A stretch of 64,000 bases of DNA from Mycobacterium sp. GA-1285 (GCF_001499905.1 NZ_LQIS01000009.1:62001-126000), one strand, 5' to 3'. Positions 35,104 through 50,229 are shown, numbered from the stretch's first letter. Translations and numbers: made by a program. The notes: generated by a model from the letters alone, not told the origin.

Positions 35104-36575
35104 ACACCTCGCTGCGCCGCATCGCCCTCACCGTCATGGCCCTGATCGTGCTGTTGTTGGGCAACGCCACACTGACGCAGGTCTTGACGGCCGACGGGCT
35201 GCGCTCGGATCCTCGCAACCAGCGGGTACTGCTCGACGAGTACTCCCGCCAGCGAGGACAGATCTCCGCAGGCGGTCAGCTGCTGGCGTATTCGGTGTCC
35301 ACCAACGGCCGGTTCCGCTTCCTGCGCGTGTATCCCAATCCGCTGGCCTACGCCCCGGTCACCGGCTTCTACTCGCTGCAGTACTCGAGCAGCGGCCTGG
35401 AACGCGCCGAGGACTCCATCCTCAACGGCTCCGACGAGCGGTTGTTCGGCCGTCGGCTCGCCGACTTCTTCACCGGTCGCGACCCGCGCGGCGGCAACGT
35501 CGACACCACGATCAAGCCACAGGTTCAGCAGGCGGCGTGGGACGCGATGGAAAAGGGCTGCGACGGTCCGTGCAAGGGTTCGGTGGTGGCCATCGAGCCG
35601 TCGACGGGCAAGATCCTGGCAATGGTGTCGTCGCCGTCCTACGACCCGAACCTGTTGGCCACCCACGACATGGCCGCTCAGACCCAGTCTTGGCAGCGGC
35701 TGCGCGACGATCCCGAATCGCCGCTGCTGAACCGGGCCATCTCCGAAACCTATCCGCCGGGATCGACCTTCAAGGTGATCACCACCGCGGCGGCGCTGCA
35801 GCGCGGCGCGACGGTGAACACCCAACTGACCGCACAACCGCGAATTCCGTTGCCGGACAGCACCGCAACGCTGGAGAACTTCGGCGGCTCGCCCTGCGGC
35901 GGCGGTCCGACCGCGTCGCTGCGGGAGGCGTTCGCCCGCTCCTGCAACACCGCGTTCGTCGAGCTGGGTATCGACACGGGTGCCGACGCGCTGCGTTCGA
36001 CGGCGCACGGGTTCGGGCTCGACGCACCGGCGCCGGCGATCCCGCTTCAGGTGGTCGAGTCCGGTGTCGGTCCCATCCCCGACGCCGCCGCGCTGGGCAT
36101 GTCGAGTATCGGGCAGAAGGACGTCGCGCTGACCCCGCTGCAGAACGCCCAGATCGCCGCGGCGATCGCCAACAAAGGGGTGGCGATGCAGCCGTATCTG
36201 GTCGATAACCTGAAGGGACCCGATCTGGCGAACATCGCCACGACGGCGCCGCAGGAAGAGCGCCGGGCGGTGTCGGAGCAGGTCGCCGATACACTTACGG
36301 ACTTGATGGTCGCCGCCGAGCAGGTGACTCAGCAGAAGGGAGCCATCGCCGGCGTGCAGATCGCATCCAAGACCGGCACAGCGGAGCACGGTACCGATCC
36401 ACGCAACACCCCTCCGCATGCCTGGTACATCGCCTTCGCCCCGGCCCAAGCCCCCAAGGTGGCGGTCGCGGTGCTGGTCGAGAACGGCGGTGACCGGCTG
36501 TCGGCGACCGGCGGCGAGCTGGCCGCTCCGATCGGCCGCGCCACCATCGCAGCGGCCCTGCGGGAGGGCTCATGA
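35100..36575 (+). CDS. pbpA: class B penicillin-binding protein PbpA
   Basis: A 491-residue transpeptidase, the same length as M. tuberculosis PbpA. An N-terminal transmembrane anchor (about 7-28) is followed by the dimerisation domain and the transpeptidase domain. That domain carries active-site motifs STFK (in YPPGSTFKVI), SCN (in ARSCNTAFVE) and KTG (in ASKTGTAEHG). It crosslinks peptidoglycan at the septum and pole in concert with RodA. The ATG overlaps the rodA stop. The cysteines around residues 155-160 (KGCDGPCKGS) are conserved in mycobacterial PbpA. Confidence 0.95.
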   Translation: MNTSLRRIALTVMALIVLLLGNATLTQVLTADGLRSDPRNQRVLLDEYSRQRGQISAGGQLLAYSVSTNGRFRFLRVYPNPLAYAPVTGFYSLQYSSSGLERAEDSILNGSDERLFGRRLADFFTGRDPRGGNVDTTIKPQVQQAAWDAMEKGCDGPCKGSVVAIEPSTGKILAMVSSPSYDPNLLATHDMAAQTQSWQRLRDDPESPLLNRAISETYPPGSTFKVITTAAALQRGATVNTQLTAQPRIPLPDSTATLENFGGSPCGGGPTASLREAFARSCNTAFVELGIDTGADALRSTAHGFGLDAPAPAIPLQVVESGVGPIPDAAALGMSSIGQKDVALTPLQNAQIAAAIANKGVAMQPYLVDNLKGPDLANIATTAPQEERRAVSEQVADTLTDLMVAAEQVTQQKGAIAGVQIASKTGTAEHGTDPRNTPPHAWYIAFAPAQAPKVAVAVLVENGGDRLSATGGELAAPIGRATIAAALREGS

Positions 36576-36621
36576 GAGCTCGGACGTGGGTGTTCCGCGC
36601 GGCATGTGATCAGGGGGCCGT

Positions 36622-37965
36622 ATGACGGCTCGCGTGGGAGTGACGCTGTCCGGTCGCTACCGGTTGCAGCGGTTGATCGCCACCGGCGGAATGGGACAGG
36701 TCTGGGAGGCCGTGGACTCGCGGCTGGGGCGCCGGGTCGCGGTCAAGGTGCTCAAGGCGGAGTACTCGACCGACCCCGAGTTCGTCGAGCGGTTCCGGGC
36801 CGAGGCCCGCACCGTCGCCATGCTCAACCATCCCGGCATCGCCAGCGTGTACGACTACGGCGAGACCGATATGGACGGCGAGGGGCGCACCGCATACCTG
36901 GTGATGGAGCTCGTCAACGGTGAACCGCTGAACTCGGTGCTCAAACGGACCGGCCGGCTGTCGCTGCGACATGCCCTCGACATGCTCGAGCAGACGGGCC
37001 GTGCCCTGCAGGTCGCCCACAGCGCGGGTCTGGTGCATCGCGACGTGAAACCGGGCAACATCCTGATCACCCCGACGGGCCAGGTCAAGCTCACCGACTT
37101 CGGCATCGCCAAAGCCGTCGACGCCGCGCCGGTGACACAGACCGGCATGGTGATGGGCACCGCCCAGTACATCGCGCCCGAGCAGGCCCTCGGACACGAC
37201 GCCACCGCGGCCAGCGACGTCTATGCGCTGGGAGTCGTTGGCTACGAATCGGTTTCGGGTAAGCGGCCGTTCACCGGTGACGGTGCGCTGACGGTGGCGA
37301 TGAAGCACATCAAGGAGACGCCCCCGCCGCTTCCCGCCGACCTGCCGCCCAACGTGCGCGAGCTGATCGAGATCACGCTCGTCAAGAACCCCGGTATGCG
37401 ATACCGCTCCGGCGGGGCGTTCGCCGACGCGGTGGCCGCGGTGCGTTCTGGACGGCGCCCCCCGCGGCCGAACGCCGCGCCCTCGATCGGTCGCGCCGCT
37501 CCGACCGCGGTGCCGTCGGCCACGCAGGCGCGCGCCGCCGCGGACGTGACCGGCCGCGCCCCGGTCACCGCCGCCCGCGCGCGTCCGGCCACCGGCAGCC
37601 ATCGGCCTCCCCCGCCGCGGCGGACGTTCTCCTCAGGCCAGCGCGCGCTGTTGTGGGCCGCCGGCGTGCTCGGAGCGCTGGCAATCATCATCGCGATCCT
37701 GATCGTGCTCAACGCTCAGGACCGCCAGGACAGGCAGACCCCACCGCCGACGATCACCAACACGATCACCGAGACAACCCCGTTCGAGACACCTGCGGCG
37801 CTCCCCGACCGGACCGTCCGGGAGCACGACGGCGGTGGTGAGCGACAATCAGGGGTAACCACACCGCAGGCGATGGCGTCACCGGCAATGCCGCTGGTAT
37901 TGCCGTCGCCCTCCGCACAGGAGCCGTACCCGTGGCGTTCGGTTCCAGAACAGACATCGCAATGA
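36622..37965 (+). CDS. pknA: Ser/Thr protein kinase PknA
   Basis: A 447-residue kinase. The catalytic domain spans about residues 10-270, with glycine loop [12 protein letters not shown], Lys in VAVKVLK, catalytic [11 protein letters not shown] motif TDFGIAKA and the activation loop [12 protein letters not shown] proline/alanine-rich juxtamembrane linker and one transmembrane segment (about 340-362) lead to a short extracellular tail without PASTA domains. It phosphorylates cell-division and cell-wall proteins with PknB. The start ATG follows CAGGGGG, 46 nt after pbpA. Its stop overlaps pknB (ATGA). Confidence 0.95.
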   Translation: MTARVGVTLSGRYRLQRLIATGGMGQVWEAVDSRLGRRVAVKVLKAEYSTDPEFVERFRAEARTVAMLNHPGIASVYDYGETDMDGEGRTAYLVMELVNGEPLNSVLKRTGRLSLRHALDMLEQTGRALQVAHSAGLVHRDVKPGNILITPTGQVKLTDFGIAKAVDAAPVTQTGMVMGTAQYIAPEQALGHDATAASDVYALGVVGYESVSGKRPFTGDGALTVAMKHIKETPPPLPADLPPNVRELIEITLVKNPGMRYRSGGAFADAVAAVRSGRRPPRPNAAPSIGRAAPTAVPSATQARAAADVTGRAPVTAARARPATGSHRPPPPRRTFSSGQRALLWAAGVLGALAIIIAILIVLNAQDRQDRQTPPPTITNTITETTPFETPAALPDRTVREHDGGGERQSGVTTPQAMASPAMPLVLPSPSAQEPYPWRSVPEQTSQ

Positions 37966-39839
37966 CGACCCCGCAACACCTGTCCGACCGCTATGAGCTC
38001 GGCGAGATCCTGGGCTTCGGCGGCATGTCCGAGGTGCACCTCGCGCGCGACGTCCGGCTGCACCGCGACGTCGCGATCAAGGTGCTGCGCGCCGACCTCG
38101 CCCGCGACCCGAGCTTCTACCTGAGATTCCGCCGCGAGGCACAGAACGCCGCGGCCCTCAACCACCCGGCGATCGTCGCGGTCTACGACACCGGCGAGGC
38201 CGAGACGCCTCAAGGCCCGCTGCCCTACATCGTGATGGAGTACGTCGACGGCGTGACGCTGCGCGACATCGTCCACAACGACGGCCCGATGGAACCGCGG
38301 CGGGCAATCGAGGTGATCGCCGACGCCTGCCAGGCTTTGAACTTCAGCCACCAGCACGGCATCATCCACCGCGACGTCAAACCGGCCAACATCATGATCA
38401 GCAAGACCGGCGCCGTGAAGGTGATGGACTTCGGCATCGCCCGCGCGTTGGCCGACGCCAACAGCGTCACCCAGACCGCGGCGGTGATCGGCACCGCTCA
38501 GTACCTGTCGCCGGAACAGGCCCGCGGCGAGAAGGTCGACGCCCGTTCCGACGTCTATTCGCTGGGATGCGTTCTGTACGAAATCCTCAGCGGTGAGCCG
38601 CCTTTCGTCGGTGACTCGCCAGTGGCGGTGGCCTATCAGCATGTCCGCGAGGATCCGGTGCCGCCGTCGCAGCGCAACCCCGCGATCGGCCCCGAACTGG
38701 ACGCGGTGGTGCTCAAGTCGTTGGCAAAGAACCCCGACAACCGGTATCAGACCGCCGCCGAGATGCGCGCCGATCTGGTCCGGGTGCACAGCGGTGAACA
38801 ACCGGAGGCGCCGAAGGTGTTCACCGACGCCGAACGCAGCTCGCTGCTGTCGGCGCCGCCGGGCCACGAGCGCACCGAGCCGATCGACCCGATGCCTCCG
38901 GTGCCGGCGCCCGATGACGCGGACCGCGACCGCCGCGGGTCGGTTGCCCGGTGGCTGGCAGCCGTCGCGGTGTTGGCCATCCTGACGGTGGTGGTCACCG
39001 TCGCGATCAACATGTTCGGCGGAACCACCCGCAGCGTGGAGGTGCCCAACGTCAGCGGTCAGCCGTCGGCTGACGCGATCGCCGAGCTGCAGAACCGCGG
39101 ATTCAGGACCAGGACCCAGCAGCGGCCGGACTCGGTGGTACCCCCGGACCACGTGATCAGCACCGATCCCCGCGCCGAGACGTCGGTCGAGGCGGGTGAG
39201 GAGATCACCCTCAACGTCTCCACCGGCCCAGAGCAGCGCGAGATCCCCGACGTCAGGAACCTGACCTATTCCGACGCGACGCAGAGGTTGGAAGAGGCCG
39301 GTTTCGAGAAGTTCAAGTCGTCGTCGTCGCCGTCGACACCGGAGCTGAAGGACAAGGTCCTCGGCACCAGTCCCCCGGCCAATCAGACGTCGGCGATCAC
39401 CAACGAGATCACCATCATCGTCGGGTCGGGTCCTCAGACCCGTTCCGTCCCGAACGTCGAGAATCAGCCGGAGGCGTCGGCGCGACAGATCCTGACCGCC
39501 GCCGGGTTCACCAATGTGGTGTCGGTTCAGGTCGATAGCCCCGAACCCTGCGGACAGGTGATGGGCACGCTGCCGACGGCCGGCCAGGAATCCGTGGTCG
39601 ACTCCCCGATCCAGCTACAGCTGTCGGCTTGCAACCAGTTCCTGATGCCCGACCTGCGCGGCATGTTCTGGGTGGACGCCGAGCCACGGCTACGCGCGCT
39701 GGGATGGACGGGTTTCCTGGACAAGGGCGCCGACGTGCCGAACAGCGGGCAGCGCACCAACGCGGTGGTGACTCAGAACCCGGCCCCGGGCAGCGCGGTC
39801 AACTTCGGGTCGACGGTCACGCTGAATTTCGCGTCGTAG
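37962..39839 (+). CDS. pknB: Ser/Thr protein kinase PknB with PASTA domains
   Basis: A 625-residue kinase, one residue shorter than M. tuberculosis PknB. The kinase domain (1-280) has [35 protein letters not shown] and [14 protein letters not shown] linker and transmembrane segment (about 330-353) precede four extracellular PASTA domains (roughly 356-420, 422-488, 490-556, 557-625) that sense muropeptides or lipid II. The ATG overlaps the pknA stop. The last 23 nt overlap the convergent trpG gene. Confidence 0.96.
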   Translation: MTTPQHLSDRYELGEILGFGGMSEVHLARDVRLHRDVAIKVLRADLARDPSFYLRFRREAQNAAALNHPAIVAVYDTGEAETPQGPLPYIVMEYVDGVTLRDIVHNDGPMEPRRAIEVIADACQALNFSHQHGIIHRDVKPANIMISKTGAVKVMDFGIARALADANSVTQTAAVIGTAQYLSPEQARGEKVDARSDVYSLGCVLYEILSGEPPFVGDSPVAVAYQHVREDPVPPSQRNPAIGPELDAVVLKSLAKNPDNRYQTAAEMRADLVRVHSGEQPEAPKVFTDAERSSLLSAPPGHERTEPIDPMPPVPAPDDADRDRRGSVARWLAAVAVLAILTVVVTVAINMFGGTTRSVEVPNVSGQPSADAIAELQNRGFRTRTQQRPDSVVPPDHVISTDPRAETSVEAGEEITLNVSTGPEQREIPDVRNLTYSDATQRLEEAGFEKFKSSSSPSTPELKDKVLGTSPPANQTSAITNEITIIVGSGPQTRSVPNVENQPEASARQILTAAGFTNVVSVQVDSPEPCGQVMGTLPTAGQESVVDSPIQLQLSACNQFLMPDLRGMFWVDAEPRLRALGWTGFLDKGADVPNSGQRTNAVVTQNPAPGSAVNFGSTVTLNFAS

Positions 39840-40503
39840 CAGCTTCCCGACCGGCGGCGATGGCGCTGGTGACCTCGTCCTCCAGCTGCCGAACCACGGA
39901 CTCGGCGGGCGCGGCGCCGCAGCAGCCGAGCCAGTTCGCCAGCACCCGGTGCCCACCCTCGGTCAGGATCGACTCGGGGTGGAATTGCACGCCGTGGATC
40001 GGCAACTCGACGTGACGCACACCCATGATGACACCGCCGTCGGTGCGCGCGATCACCTCGAGCTCGTCGGGCACCGTATCGGGCAGGATGGTCAGCGAGT
40101 GGTACCTGGTCGCGGTGAACGGGTTCGGAAGTCCTTGCAGCACACCAGAATCGGTGTGGTGCACGACGCTGGTCTTACCGTGCAGCAATTCGGGCGCACG
40201 GTCGACGGTGCCGCCGAAGGCGACCCCGATCGCCTGGTGTCCGAGGCATACGCCCAGCAGGGGCGTCCCGGCCGCGGCGCACGCCTCGACGAGGGGGATG
40301 GAGGCACCCGCCCGCTCGGGCGTACCCGGGCCGGGCGACAACAGCACACCGTCGAATTCAGCGGCGGCTTCGGCGATATCGGCGGCGGTCGCCAGTCGGT
40401 CGTCGTCGTTGCGCCATACCTGAGCCTGCACACCGAGCTGGCCGAGGTACTGCACCAGGTTGAACACAAAGCTGTCGTAGTTGTCGACGACCAGGACCTG
40501 CAT
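39817..40503 (-). CDS. trpG: anthranilate/aminodeoxychorismate synthase amidotransferase subunit
   Basis: A 228-residue class I glutamine amidotransferase. The N-terminus is VLVVDNYDSFVFNLVQYLGQL, the nucleophile Cys lies in GVCLGHQAIG, and the His-Glu pair in VQFHPESI. It supplies ammonia from glutamine to TrpE or PabB. The gene occupies the trpG/pabA position of Rv0013, next to pknB. It overlaps pknB tail-to-tail by 23 nt. The anthranilate versus 4-amino-4-deoxychorismate role cannot be separated from sequence. Confidence 0.92.
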   Translation of the reverse strand: MQVLVVDNYDSFVFNLVQYLGQLGVQAQVWRNDDDRLATAADIAEAAAEFDGVLLSPGPGTPERAGASIPLVEACAAAGTPLLGVCLGHQAIGVAFGGTVDRAPELLHGKTSVVHHTDSGVLQGLPNPFTATRYHSLTILPDTVPDELEVIARTDGGVIMGVRHVELPIHGVQFHPESILTEGGHRVLANWLGCCGAAPAESVVRQLEDEVTSAIAAGREAATTRNSA

Positions 40504-40584
40504 CAGCCCAGGTTACTGGTCGCGCATTCGGCGTCCCCGGTGCGCCGGTGCGACGTAGGACACCGAGGCTGCGTCCCGCCGGCA

Positions 40585-41370
40585 TCAATACCCGATCGGT
40601 CCCGCCGGCTTGGCGAACCGCATCCGCAGCGGCTCCTTGTGCCCGACCAGGTCCACCGACGCCTGCGGTTCCTCTGAATAACCCAGGCCGAACCGCACCA
40701 CGTACTGACGGTAGAGGGTGACCAGGGGAGCGGCCGCCAACGCCGCCTGCATCGCGGATGCGTCGCCGATCGCGGTGATGACGTAGGGCGGGCTGTACGT
40801 GCGCCCGTTGAGCAGCAGGGTGTTGCCGACGCATTTGGGCGCCGAGGTGCCGATGATGCGCTGGTCCTGCATCTGGATGCCCTCGGCTCCGGCGCTCCAC
40901 AGCGCGTTGAGTACGGCGTCGATGTCCTGCTGGTGCACGACGAGGTCGTCGGGGGTGGCGTCGCGGGGGAAGCGGCCCTCGGCGTCGCGTTGCGCGTCGG
41001 TGAGCGTGACCACCAGGCCTGGGCCCCGCAGCGGTTCCAGGTCCGCCTCGGAGGCCAATTGCGCTGCGCGTGCGGTGATCGCGGTCAGGGCCGCATCCGT
41101 GCCCGGGCTGCCCCCGTGGTGGGTGTCGACGGCCGACACCAGCGCATCGCGTTCCGCGCTGAGCCGGTCCACGGACTGCTGGGATTCGCGCACCAGGTCG
41201 ACCAGCCGCGGGGCGTCGCTGCGCCGGATCTCGTCACCTCCGGACACGCCGTGGGTGGCGGCGAGCAACAGGCCGGCGAGCAGACAGACCACCGGCACCC
41301 CGTATCGCCACGCCGACCAGCGCCGGCCGACCGCGCGCGGCGTCGGCTTGCGACTATGCGACCGCTGCAA
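40585..41370 (-). CDS. DUF881 family membrane protein (Rv0012-like)
   Basis: A 261-residue protein with a basic cytoplasmic N-terminus and one transmembrane segment (about 23-45). An extracellular coiled-coil-like helix ([20 protein letters not shown]) leads into the DUF881 domain, with [34 protein letters not shown] and [22 protein letters not shown]. The position matches Rv0012. The family is associated with division or cell envelope, function unproven. It is divergent from crgA with a 95-nt shared promoter region. Confidence 0.88.
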   Translation of the reverse strand: MQRSHSRKPTPRAVGRRWSAWRYGVPVVCLLAGLLLAATHGVSGGDEIRRSDAPRLVDLVRESQQSVDRLSAERDALVSAVDTHHGGSPGTDAALTAITARAAQLASEADLEPLRGPGLVVTLTDAQRDAEGRFPRDATPDDLVVHQQDIDAVLNALWSAGAEGIQMQDQRIIGTSAPKCVGNTLLLNGRTYSPPYVITAIGDASAMQAALAAAPLVTLYRQYVVRFGLGYSEEPQASVDLVGHKEPLRMRFAKPAGPIGY

Positions 41371-41465
41371 TGGCTTCCCTGACTCTGAAGTGCCGACCTA
41401 CGTTAGGCTCGCACGTACATCGTCGTACTCCTACATCGTCGCACTCAGCTGTCCCGAAGGTACCC
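41371..41465. promoter_or_regulatory. divergent promoter region of the DUF881 gene and crgA
   Basis: A -10-like TAGGCT on the plus strand at about 41405-41410 could drive crgA. Between it and the ATG is a direct repeat TACATCGTCG(T/C)ACTC with 16-nt period (41416-41430 and 41432-41446) that may bind a regulator. Assignment is tentative. Confidence 0.35.
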
Positions 41466-41729
41466 ATGCCCAAGTCCAAGGTCCGCAAGAAGAACGACTT
41501 CACCGTCAACCCGGTGAGCCGGACGCCCGTCAAGGTCAAAGCCGGGCCGTCGAGCACCTGGTTCGTCGTGCTGTTCGTCAGCCTGATGCTGATCGGCTTG
41601 GTCTGGCTGCTGGTGTTCCAGTTGGCGTCGTCGGCCATCCCGTTCCTCGCAGAGCTCGGCCCGTGGAACTACGCGATCGCCTTTGCTTTCATGATCGCCG
41701 GGCTGTTGCTCACCATGCGGTGGCGCTGA
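41466..41729 (+). CDS. crgA: cell division protein CrgA
   Basis: An 87-residue protein, close to the 93 of Rv0011c. A basic N-terminus ([12 protein letters not shown]) is followed by two transmembrane segments (about 32-52 and 62-82). The conserved WFVVLF and LGPWNYAI motifs are visible. CrgA recruits FtsI, FtsZ and CwsA at the septum and pole. The ATG at 41466 is fixed by homology. The next gene starts 154 nt downstream. Confidence 0.95.
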   Translation: MPKSKVRKKNDFTVNPVSRTPVKVKAGPSSTWFVVLFVSLMLIGLVWLLVFQLASSAIPFLAELGPWNYAIAFAFMIAGLLLTMRWR

Positions 41730-41839
41730 GATTGCCGCCGCTGGAATGAATTCAATCTTGTCACCCAGCGTTAGCCCGCCAGCAACCGTTCGGTAATCGG
41801 ATTACACGGATGTGATTCATCCCCATTGGGGATAGCACT

Positions 41840-41848
41840 TGTGGATAA
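41840..41848 (-). promoter_or_regulatory. perfect DnaA box upstream of the PH-domain gene
   Basis: TTATCCACA occurs on the minus strand, 36 nt upstream of the GTG at 41884. It could bind DnaA and tie this gene to replication, or be chance. Confidence 0.45.
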
Positions 41849-41883
41849 CCGCATACATCCCGGTGGAAGGGTGTGCATAGCCC

Positions 41884-42306
41884 GTGCAGCAAACTCATTG
41901 GAGCCCTCCCGCGGCCGGCATCGCGGCGTGCGGCATAGGCGGGATAATCCTGGCCGCCATCGCTGTGACCCTGATCACAGACCCGCCGGGGCGCCTTCTC
42001 GGGGGGGTCGCCGGGGTGGGTTTGCTCGTGTTTGCAATCTTCTCGTGGCGCGCGCGCCCGAAGCTGGCAATCAAGAACGACACCCTCGTCAGCCGCGGTT
42101 GGTTTGGCACCAGAGTGTTGCCGCGCAGCGAGATCGACGTGATCCGGATCACCGAGTTCCGCCGGTTGGCCCGCAAAGTCCGGTTACTTGAGATCGACAC
42201 CACCGAGGGGGACCTGATCGTGTTCACCCGTTGGGATTTGGGGACCGACCCGCTGCACGTCCTCGACGCACTCACCGAAGCCGGCTACGCCGGCTCGGCC
42301 TCCTGA
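41884..42306 (+). CDS. PH-domain membrane protein (Rv0010c-like)
   Basis: A 140-residue protein with two N-terminal transmembrane segments (about 10-32 and 38-54) and a bacterial PH-like domain (PKLAIKNDTLVSRGWFGTRVLPRSEID). The position between crgA and ppiA matches Rv0010c. The start is GTG at 41884. A perfect DnaA box lies 36 nt upstream. Function unknown. It ends 9 nt from the convergent ppiA stop. Confidence 0.85.
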   Translation: MQQTHWSPPAAGIAACGIGGIILAAIAVTLITDPPGRLLGGVAGVGLLVFAIFSWRARPKLAIKNDTLVSRGWFGTRVLPRSEIDVIRITEFRRLARKVRLLEIDTTEGDLIVFTRWDLGTDPLHVLDALTEAGYAGSAS

Positions 42307-42315
42307 CGACTCGGC

Positions 42316-42843
42316 TCAGGCGATCGTGATCGAATCGACGACCACCGGGTCCGTCGGCCGATCGCTGCGATCGGTTTCGGTGGTGGCGATGGCGTCGACG
42401 ACCTTCTGCGACTCCGCGTCGACCACCTCGCCGAAGATCGTGTGCTTGCGATTCAGGTGCGGGGTCTTGGTGACGGTGATGAAGAACTGCGACCCGTTGG
42501 TGCCCGGGCCGGCGTTGGCCATCGCCAGCAGGTAGGGCCGGTCGAACTGCAACTCGGGGTGGAACTCGTCTTCGAACTTGTATCCCGGTCCGCCGCGACC
42601 GGTGCCGGTCGGGTCGCCGCCCTGGATCATGAAGCCGTCGATGACGCGGTGGAAGACCACGCCGTCGTAGAAGGGTCCGGACGTGCCGCCCGATGCGTTC
42701 TCACCGCTGTAGTCCTTGGTTCCCTGCGCCAGGCCGACGAAGTTGGCCACGGTCTTGGGCGCGTGGTTGCCGAAGAGTGCGATCTTGATATCGCCGCGGT
42801 TGGTGTGCAGGGTCGCGGTCGCTGTCTGAATGGGGCTCGTCAC
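42316..42843 (-). CDS. ppiA: peptidyl-prolyl cis-trans isomerase (cyclophilin) PpiA
   Basis: A 175-residue single-domain cyclophilin. The active-site region is [19 protein letters not shown], then NGSQFFIT and HTIFGEVV. It catalyses prolyl isomerisation and is cytosolic, since no signal peptide is present. Length is close to the 182 residues of Rv0009. The GTG start at 42843 is used. It is divergent from cwsA with a 106-nt gap. Confidence 0.95.
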   Translation of the reverse strand: MTSPIQTATATLHTNRGDIKIALFGNHAPKTVANFVGLAQGTKDYSGENASGGTSGPFYDGVVFHRVIDGFMIQGGDPTGTGRGGPGYKFEDEFHPELQFDRPYLLAMANAGPGTNGSQFFITVTKTPHLNRKHTIFGEVVDAESQKVVDAIATTETDRSDRPTDPVVVDSITIA

Positions 42844-42949
42844 GGGGTGTCAGTGTGCCACGCCGCGTTCGGCGCCCTTCCGGCACCGTGGCGTTCGGGT
42901 AGATGGCAGGCTGTTGTGGTCGCACCCCGGCCGCGAGAAAGGCACGCCC

Positions 42950-43255
42950 ATGAGCACCACGACCCCCCGGTATCGCCGCGGCCGTATGAGAGCTCAGCTG
43001 AGCGAAAATCTGGCCACCGCGCAGGAGGTGATCGCGCAGGAGCTCGCCGCCGCACAGCAGGTCGTCTCACAGTTGTTGCAGGGGGAGACTCCGGCTGCCG
43101 CGAGGGCCAGGCAACGTCGGCGTCGGCTGCTGATCGCCACGGCCGGTGTGGTGGCGCTGGCCGGGGGAGCGGTGGCGTTCTCGATCGTGCGGCGGTCGAC
43201 GCAGCCCGAGCCGTCGCCGTTGCCGCCCAGTGTGGAGGTCACGCCCAAGCCGTGA
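42950..43255 (+). CDS. cwsA: cell wall synthesis protein CwsA
   Basis: A 101-residue protein with a basic helical N-terminal region (YRRGRMRAQLSENLATAQEVIAQEL), one transmembrane segment (about 62-81) and a short extracellular tail ending in prolines. Position and topology match Rv0008c, which binds CrgA and Wag31 at the pole and septum. GAGAAAGG precedes the ATG at 42950. The stop is next to that of the convergent secreted protein (1-nt gap). Confidence 0.88.
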   Translation: MSTTTPRYRRGRMRAQLSENLATAQEVIAQELAAAQQVVSQLLQGETPAAARARQRRRRLLIATAGVVALAGGAVAFSIVRRSTQPEPSPLPPSVEVTPKP

Positions 43256-43256
43256 A

Positions 43257-43529
43257 TCACTGCACTTTCTTCAACACGTCCTTCATCGCTTGCGTGTGGT
43301 TTCGCGACAGCTTGGCGGTGTCCTGCGTGGGCGGCGGCCCGGGCGTGCCGCTCGTGGTGTTCTCTGCGACGACGACGGTCGGGCCGACCGGTTGCTGAGG
43401 GTCGGCGCCGGCGGGCGCTGCACCGATGAAGGCTGCCGTGGTGATCGCGCCTGTGGCAAAGAGGAGGGCGGCGCCGGCGAAACGGGTGCGGCACTTGATT
43501 GCTGCGCCGGAAGTGCGGGTGACGGTCAT
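43257..43529 (-). CDS. small exported protein, unknown function
   Basis: A 90-residue protein with a signal peptide: basic start, hydrophobic core FAGAALLFATGAITTAAFIG and likely cleavage at GAAPAGADP. The mature part is short, Pro/Thr-rich with a basic C-terminus (HTQAMKDVLKKVQ). AAGGAG lies 6 nt upstream of the ATG 43527-43529. It is not recognised as a named family. Region 43530-43727 upstream shows no gene. Confidence 0.65.
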   Translation of the reverse strand: MTVTRTSGAAIKCRTRFAGAALLFATGAITTAAFIGAAPAGADPQQPVGPTVVVAENTTSGTPGPPPTQDTAKLSRNHTQAMKDVLKKVQ

Positions 43530-43727
43530 GCGTGCTCCTTTGTTGTGATCGCCTGTGGCGCGATCGATCAGTAAGGAGAATGCTGCCGAACCAATAGGGT
43601 GCACGAAATCGCGCCGCCGGTAGTTTTTCGATCCTCGATCGAAGGTTTTCCTGTCGATCGGGTAAGGGCATCGCCGACGTACTCATCAGCCCGATGGGTG
43701 TGCAATCGACTCGATCAATGACTGAAG

Positions 43728-43800
43728 TGGAGCCTAGGAGAATCGAACTCCTGACATCTACCTTGCAAAGGTAGCGCTCTACCAACTGAGCTAAGGCCCC
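43728..43800 (-). tRNA. tRNA-Ala (anticodon TGC)
   Basis: On the minus strand a 73-nt cloverleaf begins GGGGCCTTAGCTCAG and ends AGGCTCCA. The anticodon stem CTACC/GGTAG encloses TTTGCAA with anticodon TGC. CCA is not encoded. The 5' 10 nt overlap the end of the small ORF 43791-43919. Confidence 0.96.
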
Positions 43801-43919
43801 TGGTCCGCCGGCGGCGCATCGGGCACCGCATGCCACACCTCGATGCCGTGGCGCGAGCGCCAGACCGCGACGGTGACTGCGGCGGCGATCGCGGCGGCGA
43901 TCAGCAGCACCCGCCTCAT
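43791..43919 (-). CDS. DLW-39-like micro-protein between two tRNA genes
   Basis: A 42-residue protein: a single N-terminal transmembrane or signal-anchor segment (MRRVLLIAAAIAAAVTVAV) followed by a short polar tail containing HGIEVWHAVPD. Actinobacteria often carry a roughly 40-residue DLW-39 family protein near gyrA and these tRNAs; the motif here is VW rather than LW. The TAG stop lies inside the tRNA-Ala gene, whose 5' sequence supplies it. Function unknown. Confidence 0.55.
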   Translation of the reverse strand: MRRVLLIAAAIAAAVTVAVWRSRHGIEVWHAVPDAPPADQGP

Positions 43920-43935
43920 GGTGTGAACCTTTCCG

Positions 43936-44009
43936 TGGGGCTAGGAGGACTCGAACCTCCGACCTCTTCGTTATCAGCGAAGCGCTCTAACCGCCTGAGC
44001 TATAGCCCC
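43936..44009 (-). tRNA. tRNA-Ile (anticodon GAT)
   Basis: On the minus strand a 74-nt cloverleaf begins GGGGCTATAGCTCAG and ends TAGCCCCA. The anticodon stem TTCGC... encloses CTGATAA with anticodon GAT. CCA is not encoded. The order downstream of gyrA (tRNA-Ile, tRNA-Ala) is that of M. tuberculosis. Confidence 0.96.
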
Positions 44010-44093
44010 GTATCGCCTTGATGGCCGAGCGACGAGATTACCGCAATCGTGGGTTCGCGCCCAAACCGCGGTGTGCGGCTCGGCGGGCGGACG

Positions 44094-44137
44094 ATTAATC
44101 CCGGTCGGCGAGCCGACAATTAATCCCGGTCGGCGAG
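44094..44137. repeat. 19-bp direct repeat across the DUF3566 gene stop codon
   Basis: Two identical 19-nt copies (44094-44112 and 44119-44137) with a period of 25 nt cover the last codons and stop of the DUF3566 gene and the sequence just after it. The duplicated copy recreates a stop codon downstream. Confidence 0.85.
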
Positions 44138-45025
44138 CGTGACTTCCACGCCGCCGACCAAGTCCGTCGTCAGGTTGTAGATGAACGCGCCGATGGTCGC
44201 CATCGCCGTCAGCAGCACGATGTTGACCAACCCGATCAGCGTCGCACCGCCGAAGATGGTTCCGCTGGACACCAGTTCACCGCCCGAACCACCGCCCGCG
44301 CTGGTGAGCAGGTCGCCGACGTTGGTGTTGAGCTTGCTCCACACGCCCATGCCGCCGAGCACGAGGTACAGGAACGCGACGGCGATCATCCACACGAAGA
44401 ACAACGCGACCGACAACACCGCCGACACCTTGAGCGTGCTCCAGGGGTCGATCCGCCGGATCTGCATGCTCGCCCGCACCGGACCCTTGTGCCGGGTGCC
44501 GACCTGGACGCGGGCGGCGGTCGCGGGTCTGGCTCCCGGCTCGGAATGCGGACGGTCGGCGGGCTTACGCGGCTGCTGCTGCGGTGGACGCGGCATCGGA
44601 CCGGACAGGTCCGGCAGTTCACTGGCGTAAGCCTCGGGGCGCGAAGTCTGGGTCCGCTCGCTGCTCGCCCGGACCTCCTCGGTGTGCGCCCCCGGGCCGA
44701 CGAAGTACCGGTTCGGCCGGCCGCCGGCAGTGGGAGCGTTGTTCGGATGACCTCGGGTGTCGTCGCCGGGCCGCTCGGGCGGAGGACCGTCGTCGCCCGG
44801 TCCCTCGCCACGGGGACCGGCGACCGGCGCCCGTGTCGGCGCCTCCGGCGGCCGCTGGCCCAGGTGTGCCGCTCGCGCCGCCGGGCCTCGCTGCCATGGC
44901 GGCACCTCGGCGCGGTCGGGAACCTCAGACCGCGCGCCGGGGGCGTCCTGGTTGGCCGCGGAGCCGTTGGCGCCGCCTGGTCCGTCGCCCGCGTGCGGGC
45001 GTCCCGGCTCGTTCGGTGAACTCAC
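44120..45025 (-). CDS. DUF3566 transmembrane protein (Rv0007-like)
   Basis: A 301-residue protein with a roughly 190-residue disordered Pro/Gly/Arg-rich N-terminus. The DUF3566 domain follows: [30 protein letters not shown] with two transmembrane segments (about 200-225 and 260-285). The position between gyrA and tRNA-Ile matches Rv0007. Function unknown. The start is GTG at 45025, 30 nt after gyrA, so it is likely co-transcribed with gyrBA. The 3' end carries a short tandem duplication across the stop. Confidence 0.85.
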   Translation of the reverse strand: MSSPNEPGRPHAGDGPGGANGSAANQDAPGARSEVPDRAEVPPWQRGPAARAAHLGQRPPEAPTRAPVAGPRGEGPGDDGPPPERPGDDTRGHPNNAPTAGGRPNRYFVGPGAHTEEVRASSERTQTSRPEAYASELPDLSGPMPRPPQQQPRKPADRPHSEPGARPATAARVQVGTRHKGPVRASMQIRRIDPWSTLKVSAVLSVALFFVWMIAVAFLYLVLGGMGVWSKLNTNVGDLLTSAGGGSGGELVSSGTIFGGATLIGLVNIVLLTAMATIGAFIYNLTTDLVGGVEVTLADRD

Positions 45026-45055
45026 CTACGGCTCCTCACTGGTCCCGTCGCTGGG

Positions 45056-48058
<3,003 letters not shown>

Positions 48059-48088
48059 ATCTGCCTTCGGCTCTAGGTGAATTTCGCC

Positions 48089-50229
<2,141 letters not shown>

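Noticed and set aside
41416..41446. Possible riboswitch or attenuator before crgA
   Set aside because: Only a 15-nt direct repeat is seen; no stable hairpin with a U-tract or known riboswitch core could be recognised.
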